Source: Cyclaneusma minus (Eukaryota > Ascomycota > Leotiomycetes > Marthamycetales > Marthamycetaceae). From it: a stretch of 64,000 nucleotides of DNA. Numbering within the stretch: the first letter of the stretch is position 1; each line of letters begins with the position of its first letter. The notes under the pieces were generated by a model. That model searched no databases and was not told where the DNA came from. It saw only the letters and a program-made list of their open reading frames with translations. Positions 11,694 through 21,037 of this stretch are shown one piece after another. The stretch is taken from positions 21,001-85,000 of the forward strand of contig JAKZHN010000061.1 in the NCBI GenBank assembly GCA_037179335.1. Reading direction: 5' to 3'. Made by a program: the position numbers and the translations under genes.

Positions 11694-11951
11694 CCATTCC
11701 CGTCTCAAATTCTGAATCTAAAGCCTCGACCTCGGGGATTATCGCTGACTGATGAAAGAATTAGGGAACTGTATCAAAGTGCCCTACGAAATAAGCTCTT
11801 CCCAAATGATCTATACTGGAAACAGGGTTTTCCCTCGCAGTCAAAGTCCGAATGCTCGCGAAGTCGGAAGTTCTTGGATGATGTGCCGCCTGATTGAAAT
11901 TCTGTGAGTTGCAGGCGATCAAGCTGTTCTCTTATTCGAATTTCCCCGGGG

Positions 11952-12036
11952 TGTATATGATGACCATGAAATCAAACGCTCATATAGAGCAGAGGGTCCT
12001 CACTATGACCAACATTGTGTTCATTGAGAGTCTGGA
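11952..12036 (+). ncRNA. Decayed box C/D RNA, unit 15
   Basis: Donor GTGAGT 11904 and box C ATGATGA 11957 keep the usual spacing. C' is TGACCA (12005) and the expected D reads CTGG (12031). The unit lies just before the transposon insertion. Confidence 0.35.
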
Positions 12037-12161
12037 GATCACCTATCCCATCCCTTCAAAGGATGTGCCACTGTGGGAAGAAAGGCGGTTTTTAGATCCT
12101 CGTTTGCCTCGCAATGTTTATGAATAAATTGTTTCAAACTCCTGTCTGATTTCCCTTCTTA

Positions 12162-15100
12162 GGGCTCTCCACGAATAGAAATCGTAAATAATTGGCCTTA
12201 TTCGCAATCGTATTCGCAAATCGTGAATAATTTGCAAAATCAATCGCACGATTACGAGTTAATTGTCTTACTTATTGGGATATAGGCGCGGGCTGACCGA
12301 TTCAGCTCTAAAAAAGGGTTTTTTTTAATATATTTTTTAATTTCCATTTAATTTTTGTAATTATTCAAATTTTGAAAGCATTGCTGCAATATCCGGCGAA
12401 AATAGCACCAAACGGCGCCTTTTACATATTTAAAAGCTTGATTATCGGGCCTTTAATAACGGATTTAATAACGAAATTAATAATTTAAATCGGTTTACAA
12501 ACCAGCGCTTAAAGCATCCCGACCGGGCGGGCCCAAGCACCGCGAGAATATCCAAAAAGCCCGATTTAAATTTTCTGTTTTTTTCGCAAATTATTTCTAT
12601 TGCCAGCATTGAAAATAATTTGCAGAATATAAATCTAATTAATTATATTAAATAAGTATTTTTATTTGGCATTAAATTTGAATTTTTAAAATTATATTTG
12701 CAAGCTATAAATAATTATTGCAATAAATTTTAATATTTTAAATTTTTAAATAATTTTCTAATTGTTAAAATATTTTTTTTAAAAAAAAAGATAGCCAATA
12801 CTTTTGTTTTGCAATTGAAATTTCGAATATAAATAGCTTTAATATTTAATTTAATAATGCATTTAAATTCGAATTTAAATTTCAATTAAAATTATAAAAA
12901 AACCAAATAAGCGCAAATGTATAATTTCATTTTAAAAATACTATTTTAAATAAAAAACTTTTATTTAAATTTAAAAAAACGCCTTTGGAAATATTAAATA
13001 AAACGTTTAATATTATTATAAAAAGCCTAATTGCAATTGGTTTATTTTTAATTTAAAGCGCAAAAGTTTTACGCTTAATATTATCCATTATTTAAAATTA
13101 TATAAAATTATATCTTTTAGCAAAATTTAAACCGATTATTGCTATAAATCGGTTTTTTTAAAAAATTAGGAAAATTAAAAAACTCGTTTATTAAAATTAT
13201 TAGTAAATTCTTTATATTAAAATTATTTAAAAATAGAAGTGAGACTTTTTAATATTTTTAATAAATATTAATTATTAATATGCTTTATATTTGTTAAAAA
13301 AAATTAAAGCCAAATTTAAAAGGAATTTTTTGCGCTGGATTATTAAAATCCAAAAAAAAACTATTTTAAAATTAAAAAGCCATTATTCCACGCCATTTTT
13401 AAAAATCTGGATATTACTTTTCTTTTTAAAAGCACTAATATTATAGAGAAAAAATTAAAATTGGATTTATTTTATATAAAATTGCAATAAAAAAATTGCT
13501 AAAATTTGCAAAATTTTCGCTATAGTTTTTAATAGCTGGATGTTAAATAATAGTAAAAAGATATTAAATATACTAGGCTATTAGCTTAATAAACATTTTA
13601 AATTTTATAAATATATAATTAAGTTTCAAAAAATCCAAAGCCTTTATATTAATAAAAATATTGCTTATTATATTATTTTTTATTGCAATAAGCTTTAAAT
13701 TAGAAATAAATTAATTGCTATTATTAAAAATAACATTAGAATTTTTAAAATTATTTGCAAAATTTCAAATTATAAGCTTTTTTTAAAACAAATTGCCTTT
13801 TTAAAAAAATTTAATAGCTATATTTAATGCCTGCCTTATATTTTTATTTTAATTTATTAATTTTTTTTAAATGATTTAAATTTAAAAATCGAAAATCTGC
13901 TTATATATATATTTTTTTTAAATTAAAGCCAAATTATTACTTTTTTTTTCTTTTTAAAATTATTTGAATTTTAGATATTTAAAATCGCTAAAGCCTTTTT
14001 TATATATAATATTAGGACCAATGTTATAAAAAGCCTAATTTAAACCCTAATTTTCTATTTATTAATATTGGTATTTAATAAAATATACAATTTGATTTTG
14101 CAATTAGCGCTTTTTAAATTAAAAAACAAATTATTTTATTATTTTATTATTATTCTTATTTTTTTTAATTTATTAAAAAGAATTAGCAGCATTTGGAAAT
14201 AATTTATTAAATTTTTAAATCTTTTAAAAAAATTATATAAATACTTTAATTAAATTTAAATTTAACAATATTTTAAAGGAAATTAATAAAAAAAAGCAAA
14301 TATTAAAAGCTTAATAGAAATATTTAAAAGGCTATTAATAGCGTTTATACCAAATATTAAAAATATTATAATTTAGCAAATAATATTAATATTTTATATA
14401 TTGCTATAATATTGGATTTATTTTTAAAATTCAATTTATTTTTTAAAAACTTTAATTAAAAATATATTAAATATATTGCAATTAATATTAAAAATATATT
14501 AATTGCTAAATACAATTTTAGCAAATTATTCCCAATATTTTTTAATTACAGCCATTTTAATCCCAAATCAGCGCCAGCCAAAACCAAATAATTTTTATTA
14601 AAAACCTTTATATTTTTTTTAATTAAAAAGCCTTTTTAATTAATAATAAAATATTAAAAATTAATCGCTATTTTAATGCTTTTATTTTTTATATTATTAT
14701 TATTATAAAAACAAATGCAAATTAATTATATATTTAATAGAAATACTATAAAAAAATTCCTATTTTAGCAAAAATTGCTTGTGATTATTTTGCAATTCCT
14801 GCTTTTAAAATAGGATATAAGCATTTTTTTAGCATTTGCCGGAATATACTAGGCCTTTGAAAATATTTCCTGCAAGCGGAAAGCATAAAAAAACCGATTT
14901 TTTTAAAAAATAAATATTTAATAAATCGCAAATTTAAAAAGAAATTTAAATATTAATTCTTTTCTATTTATGTTTTTATTTTAAAAATAATTTATTTAAA
15001 ATTTAAAATTTTACTAAATTTTTATAATTTAAAATTTTATATATATATAATTTTTTTTAAAAAAATAAACTTTTATTCTATCTTTAAAATTTATACGGTT

Positions 15101-15750
15101 ATAATATTATTTTAATAAAAAAATATGCAATATTAAATTTTTTATTAATTTATTATAATATATAATATATAAATAAATTGGATTAAATTAAAAATCATTA
15201 GTTAAAATTATATTATTAGCTAAAAACACGCACGTTTTAAATGTTTTTTAATTTAAAATAATATTTGGATTTTTTAAATTTGAAGTTATTTACAAATACT
15301 ATTTCCTTAATAGATTATTTATAATATGCGTATTTCTAGCTAATAATATAGCTTTAACCAATAATTTTTTAGCAAAATTAAATTATTGGTAATATTAAAT
15401 TTGGTAAATTTAATATAACGGCGGAAAATTTGGCCGCAAAGCTTTATCCGATTAAATAAAAGCTAAATTTATTTAAATTGTATTTAAATTATAAATCACG
15501 CAATAATAATTAAAGCTTTAAAGCTGCTAATTTTTTAATTAGTGTATTAAATCCTTTAAAAAAATAATAAAAATTTAAATATAAAATTTATAGCGCTAGA
15601 CCTATTATATTATTTTTAAATAATGTATTTATAAATATAAATAAACGATTATTTATAGCCGAGAATCCAGCCAATTATAATTGTACAATTGCGATTACAA
15701 TTGCGATTTTTGGCACGAGCTCAAAACGAATAGCTATTCGTGGAGAGCCC
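12162..15750. mobile_element. RIP-degraded DNA transposon with 17-bp TIRs and TA duplication
   Basis: About 3.6 kb of extremely AT-rich DNA without open frames, as expected after heavy RIP. It is bounded by perfect inverted repeats, GGGCTCTCCACGAATAG (12162-12178) and its complement (15734-15750). A TA dinucleotide flanks both ends (12160-12161 and 15751-15752). TA duplications with short TIRs are typical of the Tc1/mariner superfamily. Subterminal sequence at both ends carries CGATT/AATCG motifs. No transposase can be read. The element is longer than most fungal mariner-type elements, so nesting is possible. Confidence 0.72.
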
Positions 15751-16185
15751 TATCCCTTCTTTATTGCATCCCCTGCAGTCTCCTGTCTTTTTTTCCCGAG
15801 CTGGTGCTGATGATGAACCAAATGTCGCAGGACAGCCCGCCGATTCTGGCAGATTCTTCGGCGAGTCAGATGTCACGTGACATGGCTTGCCCGCGGGCCA
15901 AGGACTGCCATCGAAAAGGCTGGCCTTCTCGTTGACGTTCTTCTTCGCCGTCCAGGACTTGTAAGAAAAGTTGCCCAGTGTCGAGTTTCGGACTCTGGAA
16001 GGGCGTTCCGCTGTCGTGGAGATGGAATACACCCATACGAGGTATGCTTTGCCGATACATAGGTCACAACGCCAGGTACTTTCTTCCGCTCCAGACTTGG
16101 GACAATAAACCTGTTTTGTCGACGAGATACACACTCCTGGTGAGTCCCCTTTTCCTTCTTGTTCTTTTTCTTGCGGCCTGTGTCC

Positions 16186-16263
16186 TTCGCATGATGAAAG
16201 CAATGAAAATAGGTACTATGATCTGATTTCTTTGACGACCATTGAGTTGCCTACCTGATGCAA
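16186..16263 (+). ncRNA. Intronic box C/D snoRNA, unit 16
   Basis: Complete set: donor GTGAGT 16140, box C ATGATGA 16191, D' CTGA 16223, C' TGACGA 16233, D CTGA 16255, branch GCTGAT 16318, CAG ending 16336. The segment after box C (AAAGCAA) resembles unit 13. I recognise no target for either guide. Confidence 0.62.
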
Positions 16264-16628
16264 GTTGCACACCTGCGTCTCAATGCTCTCCTGGGAGTTG
16301 GTTGATGGCGATGTGATGCTGATGCTCATGATACAGGATTCCAGGTTTTCCCACTGGCTTGCTCCACTCTCTGAATTCGTCACTTGACTGAAGCCTTTGA
16401 GTTGATGACGGAAGCGGCTTGGCCAGATGCAATACACGCGCTATAACATCCTGGCAACCAACTCAACTCTCGACTCTGGTTGACGTCCTGGTGTTGCTGA
16501 CTGTGATGTAGGTTGCATTCAGCACCTCCGGAACTGATAGCAGTGAGTCCCTGATAGCAGTGAGTCCTTGATAGCAGTGAGTCCAGTGAGTCCTCCACTT
16601 CTCATTCTTCCCTCCCTCTCGTGTATCA

Positions 16629-16707
16629 TCCACATGATGGACGCAAAAATATGTATTAGCTTCCAAACTTGACGTTTGACGAGATCTTTTCAATGCTTCT
16701 GATTGTG
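16629..16707 (+). ncRNA. Intronic box C/D RNA, unit 17, 18S-antisense guide
   Basis: Donor GTGAGT 16586, box C-like ATGATGG 16634, C' TGACGA 16677, D CTGA 16699, branch GCTGAC 16766, CAG ending 16788. ATGTATTAGCT (16651-16661) is complementary to 18S AGCUAAUACAU, but D' is lost (CCAAA). It is a decayed sister of unit 27. Confidence 0.5.
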
Positions 16708-16788
16708 GACTGTGGTGTTTGTTTGGAAATATCGACATTTGAACATGCATCGTTCATGTACTGGTGCTGACGGTCTGATGCATCACAG

Positions 16789-16880
16789 GTATGCGTATTC
16801 TGGCAGTGCTGGACCATTCACGAGCATATGTTTGTATGATGTCGCGGATGTTTTTTATTCTGGCCGTGAAGTTCTGCCTG
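16789..16880 (+). ncRNA. Decayed box C/D unit 18 directly after an acceptor
   Basis: GTATGC at 16789 immediately follows the CAG of the previous intron, with box C-like ATGATGT 47 nt later (16836). No box D pair survives. Confidence 0.28.
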
Positions 16881-16889
16881 CAGTGAATC

Positions 16890-18660
16890 CATTCTTTAAG
16901 CTGGTATGATGGACCGCCATCCATGAATACCTTAGGTAGTATGAAATAAAGTTCTTTGATTGGAACGACGTTGATTCAGATTGACCGCATGCTCGAAGTG
17001 ACGTTGACACGATTCCAGTAACGATATGTCGTTCGGTGAGCACACGGCGAAAATATGCTTGCGAGGAGTAGACCCTTCACGACAAAGTGGTAAGCCTTGC
17101 TTGAAACCGGTCGGTGCTCTCCTGGGACTTCAATCGGTCCCCCTTTGGACTTCAAATCGGTGCCGGGGCTCTTAGTAGTCTAAGCCGGTCTGTCAAAAAA
17201 AAAGATCATTGTGGCGCGTTGTCCCTGTTCAATTTTCAATGTCAGCTTAGTTACTCATAGAGATGGAATGTAAGTCATGCCAGAAGAAAAGCTCTAAGGC
17301 GTCAGATATCGGTGAGTGTCCACATTAAGGTTCGGATCTGAGAAGATGCTGTGCAAGTTTGATCATCATGTAGAACAGCATATCGAAGCAAACAGAAATG
17401 AGAACTGAATAAATACTAACCTAACAATGAGGCAACTGCCAGTATGTTCACCGCGTGACCAGCCGGTGGTTCGAACCCCGGCCTCTAGCTTGGTTTGCCG
17501 GCATGCTGCATAACAGCAATGCTACTGTCAAGGCAAGAAAGATGATCAGTGCTCTATTTGATGAGGATCCACTGCCAAGCTTTCTTTATACCCAAGCTCT
17601 GGCGCCTTGGCAGCAAGCTCTTTGTTGAAGCTGCACAAGACCAACGCGCGACGGCCAAAATGGCGAGCGACATAGCACCTGAAAGTGCGACGAGCAGCTA
17701 AGGTGCACCTTGAGCTGTATGGTTGGTGTGTCAGACATGTTGATGTATTTCCTGACTCCTGTATCCTCGAAAATTCAAGCCTGGGACCTCCCTGGGAGTC
17801 TCAGGTTAGCCCTAGACCTGAATTGCACCAGACTAGGGGGAGTCCTGAGGGTTCCTTTCCGGGACTTGACGCCGTGGCTCCTGAGGACTTCGCGCTGCTC
17901 GAAGAACACGGTGGGGTGGGCAGAAACGATGCTTTTTGGGGACTTGGGTGTGAGCTGGCGTGTAAGGTATTCATGCCCTGAAGAGGGACTTACAGGCGAC
18001 TTGAGCAGGGAGTTCGAACTTGGGGGGACGGAAGCGGACAGGGTTTGCTGCCTGTAGGGTAGCCATGGTTGGGCCATGGAGGTCTGGTGTTCTGGAGAAG
18101 GCCTTCAATCTTGTACTGACGGACGGCGAGGGGCAGGCAGGGAGAGATTCGAGTGTAGTTGCGTTGGATGATAGCTTGTGAAGACGAGTGTTTCGGAGAA
18201 GGTGAAGAGGAGGGTCAGAGTCGAAGTCGGTCCTCGGGTGGTGGCAAGAAGCACGCCGTCTGTTTCTACAGGAACTCAGTCAGCTAATTGAGCGCAACCT
18301 GCAACACGCCTTCAAAGTTGAGGAAACTGGAAAGATGATGGAACTTAGGATCTGAATGGTCAACGATGAGAAACATAGCGTTCTTCTGACATTCGTCTAG
18401 CCAAGTGACCAAGTTTGATGTTGATTGTTGACGTGAGCAACGCCGAACCACTTTGGCTTTCCACACCTTGCCAAGTCACTGAGCCACCATGAGCATAGCT
18501 GGTAGCTGTTAGGATATCACATGTTTTTTTCTGAATACAATTGCACAGCCTTCTATTCCGATCAAGTTCTTCTTGGGTCATGATGCTGACTGTCTATTCC
18601 CTAGTACTTCTGCCTTCCAGCCCGCTTTTTCTGGGCTATTTGCTCACGTGCCACAGCTCC
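16890..18660. other. Region between decayed units, nothing supported
   Basis: Open frames near 17685-18077 overlap on both strands and have no family signature. A GGTTCGAACC motif at about 17469 resembles a tRNA B box, but no tRNA fold surrounds it. The sequence before 18620 ends like an intron (GCTGAC then CAG) without a box C. Confidence 0.4.
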
Positions 18661-18715
18661 TTACTATACCTTGGTGAGTGACTTGTCTCGTGTTATTCTC
18701 CTTTTATCCGCACCC

Positions 18716-18785
18716 TTGGCATGATGATAAAAAATTGCGTAATGTCCATTCATAATCTTGTTGATGACCGAAATGTCGGACCAAT
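18716..18785 (+). ncRNA. Intronic box C/D RNA, unit 19 (box D decayed)
   Basis: Donor GTGAGT 18674, box C ATGATGA 18721, C' TGATGA 18762, branch GCTAAC 18829, CAG ending 18843. The aligned D position reads GGACC instead of TCTGA. Confidence 0.45.
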
Positions 18786-18910
18786 TACAAACCCTTACAT
18801 GTGCACAAAACTATCTTCCTGTGACGATGCTAACTCGTGACAGATAGCCATACTCAGTCATAAACCGAATAGTGAGTCTCCACTCCCGACTTTCTCTTTC
18901 TATTCTGTGT

Positions 18911-18985
18911 CCTACATGATGACAAAATCCATACCTGTTCTTCTCATTCTGAACTTCCTGACAACAACCCTTGGGTTTGATTTCA
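18911..18985 (+). ncRNA. Intronic box C/D RNA, unit 20
   Basis: Intron 18872-19043. Box C ATGATGA 18916, D' CTGA 18949, degenerate C' (TGACAA), D position TTGA 18977, branch GCTAAC 19029. Confidence 0.5.
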
Positions 18986-19174
18986 ACTGCCAAGCTCTGC
19001 ATTCCGTCAAGCCTTGAAATGCGCCCATGCTAACTCGCAACAGATACAACAGATATGCTCAAGATTCATCTCCTGACAAGTATCACAGCCCCTATATTTC
19101 CGGTTCTGGGTCCAGCCTTGGCGTGATCTTGATGGTGAGTCTCCACTTCCTGACCTTTTCTTTTTGTTCTGCGT

Positions 19175-19250
19175 TCTATATGATGACAAACTCCATTAAT
19201 CTTTGGTCGTCTTCTGAAGTCTTTGATGATAACCCTTGGGTCTGATTTTA
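19175..19250 (+). ncRNA. Intronic box C/D snoRNA, unit 21
   Basis: Intron 19135-19310. All boxes are perfect: C ATGATGA 19180, D' CTGA 19214, C' TGATGA 19224, D CTGA 19242; branch GCTAAC 19296. The segment before D' (TTTGGTCGTCTT) can form 12 consecutive pairs, two of them G-U, with 18S AAGACGAUCAGA from memory. It shares the D guide AACCCTTGGGT with unit 20. Confidence 0.68.
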
Positions 19251-19377
19251 AACGCAAATGCTTACATGTGAACGAAACTACCTTCATGTGACGATGCTAA
19301 CTCGTGTCAGATACCCATACTCACCGATCAAACGAATAGTGAGTCTCCACCTTCTGACTTCTGTTCCTTTTCTGTAC

Positions 19378-19454
19378 TCTACATGATGACAAAAACATTA
19401 CTGGTTTTCCTTCTGAAGCTTATTGACGAGAAACATTGTTTGGGTCTGATTTTA
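19378..19454 (+). ncRNA. Intronic box C/D snoRNA, unit 22
   Basis: Intron 19339-19513. Box C ATGATGA 19383, D' CTGA 19413, C' TGACGA 19424, D CTGA 19446, branch GCTAAC 19499. Targets not recognised. Confidence 0.65.
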
Positions 19455-19586
19455 ACTACAAAGCCTTCCATTTGGACCAAGTCTGAAAATTTGCCCATGC
19501 TAACTTGCAACAGATACGTTCAATCAGACTTTATCATTCTGACGGCAAGTCTCCCATCTCCTTTTTCTCAGTCTCCGCCCCTAGCC

Positions 19587-19659
19587 TCGACATGATGACA
19601 AAAACCTGAAGCGTGTTTGAAACTCTGTGATAACAAACTTCGCAACCGATCTGACTATA
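19587..19659 (+). ncRNA. Intronic box C/D snoRNA, unit 23, in a GC-AG intron
   Basis: Intron 19545-19718 begins with GCAAGT. Box C ATGATGA 19592, C' TGATAA 19628, D CTGA 19651, branch GCTAAC 19703. D' is unclear. The D guide (AACTTCGCAACCGAT) is almost the same as in unit 24. Confidence 0.58.
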
Positions 19660-19794
19660 GCTACAAAGCTCAATATGAAATGAGTCCCGTCTTTGTGAAA
19701 AAGCTAACTTGTTGACAGATACTTCACTATATTATATACTCATCTCTTATGACCGTAAGTCTTCCACCCTCCTCCTACTCTCAGTCCCCTAGCC

Positions 19795-19863
19795 TCGACA
19801 TGATGACAAAACACGGGTTGTTTGAAACTCGTGAAAACAAACTTCGCACCCGATCTGACCATT
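19795..19863 (+). ncRNA. Intronic box C/D snoRNA, unit 24
   Basis: Intron 19755-19922. Box C ATGATGA 19800, weak C' TGAAAA, D CTGA 19855, branch GCTAAC 19907. A close sister of unit 23. Confidence 0.56.
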
Positions 19864-20031
19864 AATCTGAAACTCCACTGGGAACGAATCCTGTATTTGT
19901 GACAAAGCTAACCTTCTGACAGCCTCTCCGCCTACGTCAATCTTTGTGTGAAAAACTGAAAGTGAGCACTCTACTCTAGCCGTGCCCATGTGTGACGGTG
20001 AGCATCCACCTTTCTCTCTTGCCTATCCTCG

Positions 20032-20107
20032 TTGCTATGATGACCCAACCCTTTTCATCATTATTGACTCAAATCGTGGAGAAAAAACAAGTAAAAACCT
20101 GAGCACA
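20032..20107 (+). ncRNA. Intronic box C/D snoRNA, unit 25
   Basis: The donor is probably GTGAGC 19998 (a second at 19962). Box C ATGATGA 20037, D CTGA 20099, branch GCTAAC 20153, CAG ending 20167. Internal D'/C' are unclear. Confidence 0.48.
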
Positions 20108-20257
20108 TTAAAAAAGCCATTTCTTCTGAATCAGTCCTGTGCATTCCATCATGCTAACTTCTACCAGATGTGGTCCATGTCCTTCTTCATCAAAGTGGAT
20201 GTTCCGCTTTCGTACCCATCTCTCTGGCAGCAAGTACCCTGTGGGTTTCCTTTTCTT

Positions 20258-20338
20258 CCGCTTGATATAACGAACGCAAACATCTCATTTCCAATTTCTG
20301 AGCTTGATTGAAGAAACTATCAAAGCTGTCTGATTGCA
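20258..20338 (+). ncRNA. Intronic box C/D RNA, unit 26, box C decayed, GC-AG intron
   Basis: Intron 20230-20401 begins with GCAAGT. The expected box C reads TTGATAT (20263). D' CTGA 20298, C'-like TTGATTGA and D CTGA 20330 remain; branch GCTAAT 20383. Confidence 0.4.
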
Positions 20339-20566
20339 TTACCAAGTCCCTCTATCTGGATAGATCTTGTTTTTGTGAAAGTGCTAATTTGTGTTCTCCA
20401 GTCCTCCCCAAGCATAGCTCAGCTCCGAGCTTCTCTCGATTTCTCTCCCACTTGTCCCTGCTGACGCTCGCCCCTCCGACTTGTACGCTCCGGATCTTTG
20501 ACTTGCTGTATAGTAGTGAGTATTTCATTCCCTGATTTCTGATTTTTCCGGCTCTATTATGCGCCC

Positions 20567-20648
20567 CTGATATGATGATACAAACATACGGTAGACATGT
20601 ATTAGCTGCTGAACCTTCTTGACGAACAAAATGGCTGATCTGATCTCA
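20567..20648 (+). ncRNA. Box C/D snoRNA with 12-nt antisense to 18S rRNA, unit 27
   Basis: Donor GTGAGT 20516, box C ATGATGA 20572, D' CTGA 20609, C' TGACGA 20620, D CTGA 20640, candidate acceptor TAG ending 20713. CATGTATTAGCT (20596-20607), one base before D', is complementary to 18S AGCUAAUACAUG, recalled from memory. In animals this SSU stretch carries several 2'-O-methyl sites. Unit 17 carries the same guide in a decayed copy. Confidence 0.7.
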
Positions 20649-21024
20649 ATCTCATCCCCGCAATTGAATGCATTTTGTCTGGTATATTACGATACTGAGT
20701 TCCCTAAAGATAGGTGCTGCTCTGCCATCCGTGTTGCATCTCATTCCTGCTGGGTTTGAGACGTCGTCGAATCAAGGTTTTTAACCAGTGCGCCCTAGAT
20801 TATCCTAGCGGCTCGGAGCGTCTTGCTAGCTGCTGACTTTGAGGTGAGGCCCTGAAATATGCAGGAGAGTATGAAGCATCAGTCAATCAATGACTTTGAT
20901 CTCTTGCGAGTCGAATACGTATCTACCGCTTGTCTTCATGATGTCTGCTTGTGTCTCAGTTCTGCGCCCGCCCAAAGTACATACAGACCGCTGGTTGAGA
21001 GTTGATACTGGAGACTTGATGATA

Positions 21025-21037
21025 ACTTATTTCACTT
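21025..21037. repeat. Left 13-bp target-site duplication
   Basis: ACTTATTTCACTT, repeated exactly at 22593-22605 on the other side of the AT-rich insertion. Confidence 0.75.

Larger units (their letters stand above)
7064..12125 (+). ncRNA. Inferred snoRNA host transcript, first array (about 15 intron units)
   Basis: Degenerate tandem monomers of about 300-350 bp. Most carry a splice donor, then CATGCTGTT..TACATGATG (box C), CCATGCGG, TCTGATTTCTCCC (box D), GAGCTGAC (branch point) and an AG, followed by an exon-like part with TTCTAGCTGCTGGTTC. Donor to box C is mostly 41-53 nt and box D to branch point 49-60 nt. Exon-like parts share no open frame. I infer one non-coding transcript whose introns release C/D RNAs. 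The array may continue beyond the transposon at 12162 into the second array. Confidence 0.6.
16140..20713 (+). ncRNA. Inferred snoRNA host transcript, second array (about 12 intron units)
   Basis: Consecutive predicted introns of 168-203 nt, many separated by exons of only 28-114 nt (18844-18871, 19311-19338, 19514-19544, 19719-19754, 19923-19997, 20168-20229, 20402-20515). Two 28-nt exons are sister sequences (ATAGCCATACTCAG and ATACCCATACTCAC). Branch points are mainly GCTAAC. Donors are GTGAGT or GTAAGT, and two are GC (19545, 20230). Exons have no shared frame, so the product is probably the intronic RNAs. Between 16900 and 18650 no units are visible. Confidence 0.65.

Noticed and set aside
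12200..15660. Mitochondrial DNA insertion because of extreme AT content
   Set aside because: No mitochondrial gene or tRNA is readable, and the block has transposon ends with a TA duplication, so RIP of a mobile element explains it better.
17440..17510. Possible tRNA gene (GGTTCGAACC at about 17469)
   Set aside because: The motif is self-complementary and can occur by chance. I cannot form acceptor, D and anticodon stems around it.
17685..18077. Three overlapping frames of about 100 codons on both strands
   Set aside because: No splice-consistent extension, no family motif and mutual overlap.
12000..20700. CRISPR-like regular array
   Set aside because: Repeats are hundreds of bases long, diverged and contain splice signals; this is a eukaryotic nuclear genome.
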